Shown here: in pieces, positions 19,119 to 27,624 of the stretch | How the letters are laid out: the number at the start of each line of letters is the position of its first letter | Numbering within the stretch: the stretch's first letter is position 1 | NCBI GenBank assembly: GCA_014382345.1 | Contig: JACNJX010000075.1 | Span: forward strand, 1 to 42,967 | Length of the DNA: 42,967 nt | Direction: 5' to 3' | Origin: Alphaproteobacteria bacterium | Lineage (GTDB): Bacteria > Pseudomonadota > Alphaproteobacteria > Rhodospirillales > Casp-alpha2 | Notes under the pieces: generated by a model | Databases searched by the model: none | What the model was told of the DNA's origin: nothing | What the model saw: the letters and a program-made list of their open reading frames with translations, nothing else | Program-made: the position numbers and the translations under genes

Positions 19119-20168
19119 TCACTGAATGGCGTGAACGTCGTGATCGCGGCCGCCGGGCTCTTGGCGGATATCGGCGACCGCGTCCAGCAGGTAACTGACG
19201 AATTGAATCATCATTGAAATGGCGAAAAGGGCCAGGAATCCGGCCATCAAGTATTTGACGTACATGCCGAAACCGGTCTGGGTCGTTTCGAAAGCCAGAA
19301 TCGGGCTGTTGATGACCGCCGATTTGGTACTCGTGCCGACGAACAGGATGACCCAGCACAATGAGACACCGAGGAAAAGCGAACCGGCGGCGTTGACCAT
19401 CCCCTTCTTCCTTGCATTGAACGTCGTATAAAAGACATCGACCCGGACATGGCCTTCTTCAAGCAATGTATAGGCGCTGGCAAAAAGGAATAGGGCCGCA
19501 TACCAGAAGCGCACCAAGTCGCCCATAAAGGCCTGTTCGTAGGAAAATATGAAGCGGGTTATGACAATCATAAGTTCGGCCACGATGACCAGCAAAGCCA
19601 GCCAGGTGAAGCCGAGTGTGCGCGAAAACACGGCGGTGATGATCGCGAGTCCAATTAACGGCATATGCACGACCGGCCCACGGAAAAGGGATTTTCCTAA
19701 ATTCAGGGCCAATTCATTGCCGAACACTACGGGCAAAAACCCCTCAACCCGCATGAAGGAAATAATCGCATCGGCTATGCCGACGTAAAGAACGGCGAAA
19801 AAAGCCGCCCGGATTATAAAGGTATTAATGTTCGAAATGCGTTTGCTGTCTTCGCGCAGGCATAGGTCTTCGGTGCGCAGGACGGAAAAAACCGCCAGGG
19901 CAACGCCAACCGGATAAGCCGCCAGTTGCATCCACGCCATGGTCATGGACGTTCCTTTGACCCCGCTGCCGAAACCAAGGGGGGCTCCCTCGCCGGGCAA
20001 GCCGTGCCAGAAGGTAAGGTAGTTGTTTATCAGGAAAACGGTCAGCGACGCCAATATGGCCCAGCCGAACATGCGAACCAAAAGCGTCGTTCTGTGGTTC
20101 AATTCAGGAGTCGAAAAATCTGCTGAAATGCCGGAATCACCGGTCAAGGGGCTTGCTTCGGCCGTCAT
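19119..20168 (-). CDS. dctQ: TRAP transporter small permease DctQ, enlarged form
   Basis: 349 residues with about eight hydrophobic segments; ordinary DctQ has four helices and about 170 residues. The DctQ-like part is the C-terminal half, with RFWYAALFLFASAYTLLEEGHVRVDVFY, the typical motif before helix 3. The N-terminal half adds four more helices (LASLTVFLINNYL..., INTFIIRAAFFAVLYVGIAD...) that I do not recognise. It pairs with DctM in the membrane. It lies downstream of dctP behind a strong hairpin. Confidence 0.88.
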   Translation of the reverse strand: MTAEASPLTGDSGISADFSTPELNHRTTLLVRMFGWAILASLTVFLINNYLTFWHGLPGEGAPLGFGSGVKGTSMTMAWMQLAAYPVGVALAVFSVLRTEDLCLREDSKRISNINTFIIRAAFFAVLYVGIADAIISFMRVEGFLPVVFGNELALNLGKSLFRGPVVHMPLIGLAIITAVFSRTLGFTWLALLVIVAELMIVITRFIFSYEQAFMGDLVRFWYAALFLFASAYTLLEEGHVRVDVFYTTFNARKKGMVNAAGSLFLGVSLCWVILFVGTSTKSAVINSPILAFETTQTGFGMYVKYLMAGFLALFAISMMIQFVSYLLDAVADIRQEPGGRDHDVHAIQ

Positions 20169-20198
20169 CTAATAAGCTTCCCTCAGAATAATAAGACT

Positions 20199-20229
20199 GA
20201 TGGGACGAGGCAAAGAGCCCCGTCCCATC
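20199..20229 (-). promoter_or_regulatory. Intercistronic stem-loop between dctP and dctQ
   Basis: GATGGGACG (20199-20207) pairs with CGTCCCATC (20221-20229), and an inner GGC/GCC continues the stem around AAAGA. No long T-run follows, so it should be a partial terminator or an mRNA-stabilising stem that keeps more dctP than dctQM message. Similar stem-loops lie in this place in other binding-protein transporter operons. Confidence 0.7.
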
Positions 20230-20251
20230 ATTGCTTATCGTTCGGTTACGA

Positions 20252-21352
20252 TTAGGCTTTGATGCCAAGCACGCGGTTGCGCTGGTTGATGTAGCCCGCA
20301 TCCGAGAGCAGCATCCACCGGCCGACATCCGCACGCGTCGCCGCAAAGCTTTTGTGAATCTTCGCCGCCAGCGGGCTGTGCGCCTGCACTTCCGCGAAGA
20401 CTTCCGTAGCGGCTTTGCCGAAGCTGTCATAGATATCGTCGTTGAAGGCACGTACCTTGACGCCGTGGTCTTTGACCAAGCGGTTGAGGTAGGTACCGTT
20501 GTTGTAGTTGGTTTCGGCCATCTGGCGGGTATTTTCTTCATTACACCCGGCTTCGATAGCGGCCTGGTCGGTTTTCGACAGGCTCGACCACCACTTCTTG
20601 TTCATGCCCAAGGTCAACTGCGAAGCCGGCTCGTGCATGCCAGGATAGTAGTAGTACTTGGCGGCTTCATAGAACTTCATGAAGTAATCGTTCCAGGGGC
20701 CGACCCATTCGGTGGCGTCAACGGCGCCGGAAACCAGGTTTTCGTAAATCTGGCTGCCCGGAAGCGAAACCGGGGACGCGCCCAACTTGGCGAGAACGTC
20801 GCCGCCGAGGCCCGGAATACGCATTTTCAGGCCTTTGAAATCAGACGCAGAGTTCATTTCCTTGTTGAACCAGCCGCCCATCTGCACGCCGGTGTTGCCG
20901 CAGGGGAAGCCCTTGACGCCGAAACCGTCGCCCAGTTCATCATGCAGCTGCTGTCCGCCGCCGAATTTCATCCAGGCTTCCATTTCGGAGAAGACAAGGC
21001 CGAACGGAACGGCGGTGAAGTATGCCCAGCCGGGGTGCTTGCCTTTCCAGTAGTAGTCGGCCGCGATGTAGGCTTGGCTGTTGCCGGAAGCGACTTCGTC
21101 GAAGGAGTCGAAGGCGCCGACACGTTCGCCGGAGGCGAAGTATTTAACCTGAATCCGGCCTTCAGTCAGTTCCGGAATGCGCGCCGCCAGCCGTTGGGCG
21201 CTGGTGCCGAGGCCCGGGAAATCACGACCCCAGGTCGAAACGATAATCATTTCCTTGCGGCCCGCGGCAATCGCGGGGGCCGCCAGGGTTGAAGCGGCGA
21301 CACCGGCTGCGCCGGCGACGGCGGTGGTTTTCAGAAATTCACGTCTTTTCAT
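20252..21352 (-). CDS. dctP: TRAP transporter periplasmic solute-binding protein, TakP-like
   Basis: 366 residues from ATG 21352, which gives a twin-arginine signal peptide (MKRREFLKTTAVAGAAGVA, cleavage near APAIAAG). The frame is open to 21430. The body follows the Rhodobacter TakP type: FASGERVGAFDSFDEVASG, GNTGVQMGGWF, KGLKMRIPGLGGDVL, DATEWVGPWND and YYYYPG. TakP binds 2-oxo acids with Na+, so an oxo acid or similar carboxylate is the best guess. Arg in KMRIPG is the usual carboxylate-binding residue. AAGGAG lies 11 bases upstream. Confidence 0.92.
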   Translation of the reverse strand: MKRREFLKTTAVAGAAGVAASTLAAPAIAAGRKEMIIVSTWGRDFPGLGTSAQRLAARIPELTEGRIQVKYFASGERVGAFDSFDEVASGNSQAYIAADYYWKGKHPGWAYFTAVPFGLVFSEMEAWMKFGGGQQLHDELGDGFGVKGFPCGNTGVQMGGWFNKEMNSASDFKGLKMRIPGLGGDVLAKLGASPVSLPGSQIYENLVSGAVDATEWVGPWNDYFMKFYEAAKYYYYPGMHEPASQLTLGMNKKWWSSLSKTDQAAIEAGCNEENTRQMAETNYNNGTYLNRLVKDHGVKVRAFNDDIYDSFGKAATEVFAEVQAHSPLAAKIHKSFAATRADVGRWMLLSDAGYINQRNRVLGIKA

Positions 21353-21634
21353 TGGATAAGCCTCTCCTTGTTGGGTCCTCAAATTTGTTATCATGTTGGT
21401 TCCAGGGCGCTTAGGGAGCCCCGAAAACAAGACAGCCGACCTGCTATGTTCCTAACCTATTCAAGGGACAAGGCAACGAGAAGAAATAAAATTCCCAGGT
21501 CATTCGTCGACATCCAAAAAGCCATACCGGAGCCGGTTTTGCAACCCGTTCCTTAGGTTTTATAGGGCTAAATATTGGGCATTGTTTGGGGAAATAGCAG
21601 GCAGCCGCCCAACCGTGGTTCCGGGTATGGGGTT
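21353..21634. other. Intergenic region upstream of dctP, no gene seen
   Basis: This 282-bp gap between the end of torD and the start of dctP must hold the TRAP operon promoter on the minus strand. I find no convincing sigma-70 pair: the best is TTGTCC with CATAGC 17 bases on. The short hairpin ACCGG/CCGGT near 21529 has too small a loop to be a good terminator for torD. No palindrome or repeat stands out. Confidence 0.5.
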
Positions 21635-22300
21635 TCAGGCGGAGAGGGTCATCGCATGGGTGGTTTCTTCGGCCAGGAAATTCTTCGTCAAAAGGGCCAT
21701 TTGCGCAAAGAACGGCAATTGCGCCTCGGCTTCGATCTTGTCGCAGAATTCGGGCAGCCACTTGCCCAGATGGGTTATAAGAAATTCGTTTTCGATGCGG
21801 TGAAGCTCCAAAACCCCGTCGTCGTTCCCGTTCTCACGGGCCTGCGCCAGACGGGATGTGATTTCCTGCATGAATTCCAGTTCCACGGAAACATGATCGG
21901 GCAGGTCGTGGAAGTCGGGTTTGTAGTCGAACCCGGCTTCTTCGATAAACCCTTTGACCCAGGACGTAACAGGCCCCCAAAGGGACGCCCCCATGTCACC
22001 GAAATAAAGGGTGGCATAGGGGGCGATGTGATGGCCAGGCCCGATAAACAGCCGCGCGTATTCCACGGCCAGTTCGCTTATCAACTCACCATCGGGTTTT
22101 CCTCCGAAAATACTTTCCATATCCACCCCGGCGGCTTTCAAGGCGGCTTTGAAATCCGGCTTTCTGATTTCACGCAGCAAATCCAGCGTCGGTTCGGAAC
22201 GGAAAACGGCCGCCAGAAAACCGTAAAGCTGACTTCGCTCCATGGCTCCAGCGGCCGGGTCTTCGATTTCGATCAGGTCGGTTTTCCGAGAGGTTTCCAT
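21635..22300 (-). CDS. TorD/DmsD-family molybdoenzyme maturation chaperone
   Basis: 221 residues, all helical, with the TorD-type features: an N-terminal SQLYGFLAAVFRSEPTLDLL, a central EYARLFIGPGHHIAPYATLYFGD (the conserved Y/FxxLFxGPGxxxxxPYxS-like loop), and ELEFMQEI. Such cytoplasmic chaperones bind the apo catalytic subunit and its twin-arginine signal until the molybdenum cofactor is inserted. Its ATG follows the stop of the catalytic subunit directly (TGAATG), so it is translationally coupled and almost surely serves that enzyme. Confidence 0.9.
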   Translation of the reverse strand: METSRKTDLIEIEDPAAGAMERSQLYGFLAAVFRSEPTLDLLREIRKPDFKAALKAAGVDMESIFGGKPDGELISELAVEYARLFIGPGHHIAPYATLYFGDMGASLWGPVTSWVKGFIEEAGFDYKPDFHDLPDHVSVELEFMQEITSRLAQARENGNDDGVLELHRIENEFLITHLGKWLPEFCDKIEAEAQLPFFAQMALLTKNFLAEETTHAMTLSA

Positions 22301-24835
22301 TCAAGCTCCGACCGACTTGCGGACCGTCACCACCGTATCCATCCAGCGTTGCTGTCCGCTGATGGGGTCCGGGTCATTGGGGATGATCCAGTTGGGATGT
22401 TCGCCGTGGCTCTTCCACCACATATGGTCATTCGTATCCTGTTTGGCCATTGGCGCCTTCTTGCCGGAAGCAAACCGGCCGTATTCCCAATGCCCGCAGT
22501 GCATGGAAATGGCAATCACGCCCGGCGCCACCGCCGGCGTCACACGCGCCGTCGTCTTGATGTTTCCGATCTTAGAGGCGACCTGGATGTCATCGCCATC
22601 GTTAATCCCGCGGGCCTTTGCCGTTGCCGGATTAATCCAGGCCGGATTGTCGTGGTAGATCTCTGTCAGCCACTTGCAGTTCTGGGTGCGCGAGTGGGTC
22701 TGGACGTTGACCTTGAAGGTGGTCAGGATCAATTCATCCGGCTTCATGACGGCATGTTCGGGGATTGCCTTGTAGGTTGGCAACGGATCGAATCCATTTT
22801 CCTTCATGATGTCGGAATACACCTCGAGATACCCGGACTTGTTGACCTTATCGGGCTTGAACCCCTTGTAGACCGTATCACCGATTTTCTGTCCGACGTA
22901 ACCCTTGTAGGATTTCTTGGTGTGGGCATAGCCCTTGGCCTTGGCGTCTTCCAGGCTCTTGACCTTGGCTTTCTTCCAGTTCCAAAAGACTCCGGTGGCT
23001 TCGTCCAGGGTCACGCCGTCCTTGGCCAGATCCTCCGCTTTGACCTCTTTCCGGTAGCCGTAATATTTTGGCTTGGCCTTGGGGTCATGCCAGACGCCGT
23101 TTTCCTTCATATATTCGAAACCGCCGACGTCCTTAACGCCTGGTGTTTTCTCGCAGGACTTCTCGACGAATTCTTCCATCGAGGAAACGCCCAGCGGGAA
23201 GCCCATCCGGTCGGCCAGTTCACAGACAACGTCGCCGAAGTTCCGGACTTCGCCCAAAGGTTTGATCAGGGGCTGGCGGATATAGTGTTCGGGAATCTGG
23301 TTAGGGGATACCATGTCTTCCCAATCCCACCGTTCCAGATAGGTGGTGTCTGGCAGGATGATATCGGCCAGCGCCGTTGATTCGTCATAGAACGGATTGA
23401 CCGCTACGGTGAAGGGAATCAGGCTTTCATCCTTCAACACCTCGGCGTTGGCCTTGCAGTCGCCGTTGGAATAAACCGGCGCATAGCAATACCACATATA
23501 AACCTCGGGTCGTCCGTGGCTGCCGTCCTTGATCATGTTGAAGACCTGATGGTTGATGTGATGGGTCGGCAATTTGGCCTGTCCCTTGAATCCATCGACG
23601 ATCTTTAGTTTCTTGGCCTTAGGTTTATCCTTCGGTCCTTTCGGGTATTTCCACTTGGCGCCGACGGCCTGGCAGCGTACGCCGGGATTGTCGATATTGC
23701 CGGTGATCGCGGCCAGCATCTGTGCCGCCCGTTCGCCTTCGGGACCGTAGTAATGGGCCACGAGTCCGCGATAGGTGACCAGAACCGCAGGTTTGGTCGT
23801 CGCAAATTCACGGGCAATGGTCCGGATTTTTTCAGCCGGCACACCGCTGATTCCTTCGGCCCATTCCGGCGTGTAGCCTGCCAAATGCGCTTTCAGGGCG
23901 GCCACCTTTTCTTCGGTGGTGGCGTTCCCATCCGGCGTCGCCTTGACGAATTTAAGGAACGCTTCGCCTTCGCCGCGATAGAGGTCTTCGTTCATGACCA
24001 CGTTGCTCATGGCCAGAAGCACGGCGATATCGGTTCCCGGTTTCACCGGCACCCATTCGGTTGATGTGGCCGCCGTGTTGGACAGACGGACATCGAACGT
24101 CACCATCTTGATCCGCCTGTCGGCGATGGCCTTGATCAGGCGTTGCGCTTCGGACGTGTGATTGGTGTGGGCCTCCATAAGGTTGGAGCCAAGGTTAAGC
24201 ACATAGCGGGTGTTGTCGAAGTCCCAGTTGTCGTAGTGCTTGCCCCAGGTCAGTTCCTGGGCCGTCCACTTGCCGCCTTCGCAAATCGACGTGTGATTGC
24301 CGATGGTACCGGTTCCGTAATTGGCCAGGAACAGGCTTTTGATCAGCTTCGATGAACTAGCCTTCATGCGTCCGTAGTGGAACATGAATTTCTCAGGGTG
24401 CCCTTCATCGCGAAGTTTCTTGAGACGGCCAGCGACCTCCGTCAGGGCCTCGTCCCAGGAAATCCGTTTCCATTTCCCTTCGCCACGTTTTCCGGCGCGT
24501 TTCATGGGATACAGAATGCGGTCGGGATCATAGACCTGATTGGGTCCGGCTTGCGCCTTGGCGCAGATCTTGCCATCGGTGCGGATGGAGTTGGGCTGGC
24601 CTTCGACTTTGACCAGACGCCCGTCTTCCACATATCCGATGATGGGGCAGCGGCTGACACATTGCCAGCAGGCGCTTGAAATAGCCTGGCGGGCTTTGCC
24701 GGTTAATGGTGAATAGTCCCGGCCACCACGGATGCGGGGTTCTTTCGCATTCGTCAAGGCGCCGGTCCCGGTGAAGGTTGCCGTGGCAGTTGCCGCTACG
24801 GCGCCCAATTTCAGGAAATGACGGCGTGATACCAT
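22301..24835 (-). CDS. Molybdopterin oxidoreductase catalytic subunit, polysulfide/thiosulfate/tetrathionate reductase type
   Basis: 844 residues with a twin-arginine signal (VSRRHFLKLGAVAATA), so it acts in the periplasm. A [4Fe-4S] site is formed by C56, C59, C63 and C91. The molybdenum ligand is probably C185 in GNHTSICEGG, the place of the Cys ligand in Psr/Phs/Ttr/Arr enzymes, which argues against DMSO/TMAO (Ser) and formate (Sec) types. The partner genes resemble TtrB and PsrC. Length is between PhsA (about 760) and TtrA (about 1020). Polysulfide, thiosulfate, tetrathionate or another oxyanion is possible; I cannot choose. GGAGG lies 5 bases before the ATG. Confidence 0.88.
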   Translation of the reverse strand: MVSRRHFLKLGAVAATATATFTGTGALTNAKEPRIRGGRDYSPLTGKARQAISSACWQCVSRCPIIGYVEDGRLVKVEGQPNSIRTDGKICAKAQAGPNQVYDPDRILYPMKRAGKRGEGKWKRISWDEALTEVAGRLKKLRDEGHPEKFMFHYGRMKASSSKLIKSLFLANYGTGTIGNHTSICEGGKWTAQELTWGKHYDNWDFDNTRYVLNLGSNLMEAHTNHTSEAQRLIKAIADRRIKMVTFDVRLSNTAATSTEWVPVKPGTDIAVLLAMSNVVMNEDLYRGEGEAFLKFVKATPDGNATTEEKVAALKAHLAGYTPEWAEGISGVPAEKIRTIAREFATTKPAVLVTYRGLVAHYYGPEGERAAQMLAAITGNIDNPGVRCQAVGAKWKYPKGPKDKPKAKKLKIVDGFKGQAKLPTHHINHQVFNMIKDGSHGRPEVYMWYCYAPVYSNGDCKANAEVLKDESLIPFTVAVNPFYDESTALADIILPDTTYLERWDWEDMVSPNQIPEHYIRQPLIKPLGEVRNFGDVVCELADRMGFPLGVSSMEEFVEKSCEKTPGVKDVGGFEYMKENGVWHDPKAKPKYYGYRKEVKAEDLAKDGVTLDEATGVFWNWKKAKVKSLEDAKAKGYAHTKKSYKGYVGQKIGDTVYKGFKPDKVNKSGYLEVYSDIMKENGFDPLPTYKAIPEHAVMKPDELILTTFKVNVQTHSRTQNCKWLTEIYHDNPAWINPATAKARGINDGDDIQVASKIGNIKTTARVTPAVAPGVIAISMHCGHWEYGRFASGKKAPMAKQDTNDHMWWKSHGEHPNWIIPNDPDPISGQQRWMDTVVTVRKSVGA

Positions 24836-24845
24836 GGTGTCCTCC

Positions 24846-25832
24846 TCAAATTCCTATGGGACCGGTGATCTGACCAGCCATCACAACAACGTAGCGAAGC
24901 ATGAATCCGCCTATCAGCACCGCGATGGGAACGACGATTTCAATGATTAAGGGAGCATCGAAGGGCTGATGATTGAGGAGCTTCGGTATGACGTAATAGA
25001 GTTCGATCAAGGCTGGCGCCAACAAGCCAACAATGACGACGCCGAACCAGAACAACACAGACATTTCTCCGCCGAAAAGAATCACCGAAATCGATCCCTT
25101 GACGGCGCCGACGCTCAGGTGTGCGTACATGATGAACAGGAAGATCACCAACATCTCAAACCCGACCAGCATTAAATCCGACGCGGTCAGCAGATAGGCG
25201 CTCTGGTCACGTTTCTGGAAATATTCCGCCACCATCGGCTTATGAGGCTCCTCAGCCTTCCGAGGGGGAAAAATAGCCCTGAACAACAGGATCACGGCGA
25301 CACCCGTAGACAAGGCGGACACCAGGAACAGCATCGCCAGAACGGGGGAATTCCAGAACGGCCGGGCCGGCATGGCGCCCAAAAGAACGCCCGTGTAGAC
25401 GGCTGTGGAAATTCCTAAGGGAACGCTGACCCATGCCAGCAACCTTCTCAGTTGGTCTTTGTTTTTTCCCAGTCCCGGGGTCTTGGGCAGGAAGGTGTAG
25501 GCGTAAAGTATGCTGATGCCGATAAACCCTGTCAGCAACCAGGTGCCGATGGACATCGGCGACAGATTGATGGTTTTGTACAGGTTGATCCATTTGAACC
25601 AGTGTCCGGCTTCGAAAGAACCCAACTCCAAAATCAGAAGCAGACATCCGACCACCAGGGGCAAAGGCGCCAGGAACGCGCCATAGCGGGCAATTTCGAA
25701 ATGCTGTCCGGCAAATCCGCCACCGCCGCCGCGAAGAAGAACGGAAGCGCTAACGGTCAACGCGCCGGCTCCGACACCGGCTAGAAACAGGTATCCGATA
25801 ACGGGTAATCCCCAAAGAATTTCTTCGGCCAT
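24846..25832 (-). CDS. NrfD/PsrC-type membrane quinol-oxidising subunit
   Basis: 328 residues with eight or more transmembrane helices. The opening MAEEILWGLPVIGYLFLAGVGAGAL and ELGSFEAGHWFKW resemble NrfD/PsrC/TtrC, which pass electrons from quinol to the 4Fe-4S subunit at the periplasmic side. AAGGAGG ends 5 bases before ATG 25832 and overlaps the stop of the 4Fe-4S gene, so the two are coupled. The catalytic gene follows after 10 bases. Confidence 0.92.
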   Translation of the reverse strand: MAEEILWGLPVIGYLFLAGVGAGALTVSASVLLRGGGGGFAGQHFEIARYGAFLAPLPLVVGCLLLILELGSFEAGHWFKWINLYKTINLSPMSIGTWLLTGFIGISILYAYTFLPKTPGLGKNKDQLRRLLAWVSVPLGISTAVYTGVLLGAMPARPFWNSPVLAMLFLVSALSTGVAVILLFRAIFPPRKAEEPHKPMVAEYFQKRDQSAYLLTASDLMLVGFEMLVIFLFIMYAHLSVGAVKGSISVILFGGEMSVLFWFGVVIVGLLAPALIELYYVIPKLLNHQPFDAPLIIEIVVPIAVLIGGFMLRYVVVMAGQITGPIGI

Positions 25833-25834
25833 GA

Positions 25835-26590
25835 CTACCTCCTTTCCTGCTGGCGGCGATGGGTGTCGACCCGGACATACCGCCCCCGGGATTTGGCAAT
25901 ATTTTCGTCAGAATGATCGGCCGCGATGTAATAGACATTCGGTTCCGTTCCCTGTTCCTGACGAAGGACGGACACAGGTTCGTGGGCGATCCGTTTCGAA
26001 ATTTCGCTGCTCGGATCGTTAATGTCACCGAAGATTCTCGCGCCTCCCATGCAGGCATTGACGCAGGACGGCTCCAATCCTTTTATGGTCCGGTGCAGGC
26101 AGAAGTCGCACTTATCCGCGGCCCCGGTCACGGGGTTGATAAATCGTGCATCATAAGGGCACGCCTGCAGACAGTATTTGCAGCCGATGCAAATATCGGG
26201 ATCAACGACCACGACCCCGTCAGCCTTGCGCTTCCAGGTCGCGTCGGTGGGGCAGACATCGACACAGCTGGGTTCGCTGCAGTGGTTGCACAACCGTGGC
26301 AAAAAACTTCGGCTGACATTGGGATAATCGCCTTTTTCAATGTACTCCACCCAGGAACGCGTCGCGCCCAGGGGGACATCGAATTCGGCTTTGCATGACA
26401 CGCTACAGGCATGACACCCGATGCATCGGCGCAAATCGATAAGCATTCCGAATTGGGGTTTGGCGGTTGTTACCGCTGCGCTGGCCGGTTTGGATAAAAT
26501 GGCCGCGCCAGCCCCCACCGTCGCCGTAAGTCCTATGGTTTTGAGAATATCTCTGCGAGCAACGGGGGTGCTCGTTTTTACATCATTCAC
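25835..26590 (-). CDS. 4Fe-4S ferredoxin subunit, TtrB/PsrB-like
   Basis: 251 residues from GTG 26590, chosen because AGGAGG lies 5 bases before it; an in-frame TTG at 26608 has no ribosome site. A twin-arginine signal (VARRDILKTIGL) exports it. Sixteen cysteines form four [4Fe-4S] sites: RCIGCHACSVSC, LCNHC...CVDVC, CIGCKYCLQACPYDARFI and CDFCLHR...CVNAC. MLIDLRRCIGC and CMGGARIFGDINDP closely follow tetrathionate reductase subunit B. It links the NrfD-type subunit to the catalytic subunit, probably travelling with it through Tat. Confidence 0.92.
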   Translation of the reverse strand: MNDVKTSTPVARRDILKTIGLTATVGAGAAILSKPASAAVTTAKPQFGMLIDLRRCIGCHACSVSCKAEFDVPLGATRSWVEYIEKGDYPNVSRSFLPRLCNHCSEPSCVDVCPTDATWKRKADGVVVVDPDICIGCKYCLQACPYDARFINPVTGAADKCDFCLHRTIKGLEPSCVNACMGGARIFGDINDPSSEISKRIAHEPVSVLRQEQGTEPNVYYIAADHSDENIAKSRGRYVRVDTHRRQQERR

Positions 26591-26668
26591 GATGGCCTCC
26601 TCTGTCAAGGACGCTGGCTCGGGTGAATCGAACCATCAACGAATTGGGGCATGAAACTAACAACGGGG

Positions 26669-26710
26669 ATTAGACAACGCTTGACCGGTTGGAACATTGA
26701 CCGGCGTCAA
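26669..26710 (-). promoter_or_regulatory. Fnr/Dnr-type box and -10 element for the molybdoenzyme operon
   Basis: TTGACCGGCGTCAA at 26697-26710 has the TTGAC-N4-GTCAA form of Crp/Fnr-family sites. TCTAAT at 26674-26669 on the minus strand fits a -10 element with a start near 26662. The box centre (26703.5) is then at -41.5, the standard class II activator position. A second TTGACCGG half site lies at 26681-26688. The leader to the GTG start would be about 71 bases. This predicts induction at low oxygen or by nitrogen oxides. Confidence 0.65.
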
Positions 26711-26778
26711 TTCAACCAGGTTTAGCTATGTGAAAAAAACGCTCCTGATATTCCCAAGATGCATGGGAGGGGGCTGAA

Positions 26779-27549
26779 TTATGTCAGCAGGAATTTTATT
26801 CCAGCGGCGATCAGGACCAATGACAAAAGCCTGACCAGGGTTTTTGTTGCCAGTAAATTCGCCCCCATCCTGGAACCGATAAAGCCCCCGGCCAGGGCGG
26901 CGCCGGCCCACAGAGGAAGAACGATAGGCAGGTTTTGAACGCTGAGGACGTTTCCGGCCAGCCCGGCGGTAGAATTAAAAAGGATAAAGCAGGCGGCAAT
27001 GGCCGATGTCCGGCGCACGCCGGTCCAACCAAGAACCAGCAAGGATGGGCTCAGCAATACGCCGCCGCCGATGCCTGTCAGCCCGGATAACAAACCGATA
27101 CCACCGCCCAGCCCAAAGGCGCCGGTGCGCGGAATACGAGGTTTTCCCCGGGAGAATTTTTCCGAATTTCCCGCCGAACTCCAAAGCAAATAGGCTGCGG
27201 ATATCAGAAGCAGTGTTCCCAATACGGGGCGATATATATCCGGTGGCAGCGACAGGGAACCGCCGAGAAAGGCCAGGGGAACGGAAAACAAGACCACGGG
27301 CCAGATATCACTCCAGGATAGATGCCCCGATTTGTGGAAGCGGAAAACCGTCAGACTGGCGACCAGAATATTCAGGCTCAACGCCACCGGCCGCATAAGG
27401 TCCGCCGGGATTCCGAATAATGCCATAACGGCCAGATATCCAGACGCTCCCGCGTGACCGACCGACGAATACAGAAGGGCCAGCGCGAAAAATATCAAGG
27501 CGATCAGAGGGACGAAACCGGGATCAACAAAAGGTTCTGCACCGGACAT
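26779..27549 (-). CDS. TauE/SafE (TSUP) family permease, putative sulfite exporter
   Basis: 256 residues from ATG 27549, with GGAG 7 bases upstream; the open frame continues to 27609. It has about eight hydrophobic segments in two halves, with SVGHAGASGYLA in the first and LSGLTGIGGGVLLSP in the second, the paired TSUP signatures. Characterised members export sulfite, taurine-derived sulfonates or related anions. It lies between bioD (75 bases upstream) and the molybdoenzyme operon (170 bases downstream, own promoter). Its place next to a thiosulfate/tetrathionate-type reductase makes sulfite a sensible guess. Confidence 0.88.
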   Translation of the reverse strand: MSGAEPFVDPGFVPLIALIFFALALLYSSVGHAGASGYLAVMALFGIPADLMRPVALSLNILVASLTVFRFHKSGHLSWSDIWPVVLFSVPLAFLGGSLSLPPDIYRPVLGTLLLISAAYLLWSSAGNSEKFSRGKPRIPRTGAFGLGGGIGLLSGLTGIGGGVLLSPSLLVLGWTGVRRTSAIAACFILFNSTAGLAGNVLSVQNLPIVLPLWAGAALAGGFIGSRMGANLLATKTLVRLLSLVLIAAGIKFLLT

Positions 27550-27624
27550 CTTGGAACTCCGTGCGTCGCGCAACAAAATCCGCGGCATTCTATAACGAGG
27601 CGAATCCACCGTCTTTGATAAGGA

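Noticed and set aside
21575-23380. 601-residue open frame on the + strand
   Set aside because: It is antisense to torD and the molybdoenzyme gene, both certain by motif. Its composition is that of a GC-rich shadow frame, with no recognisable domain or ribosome site.
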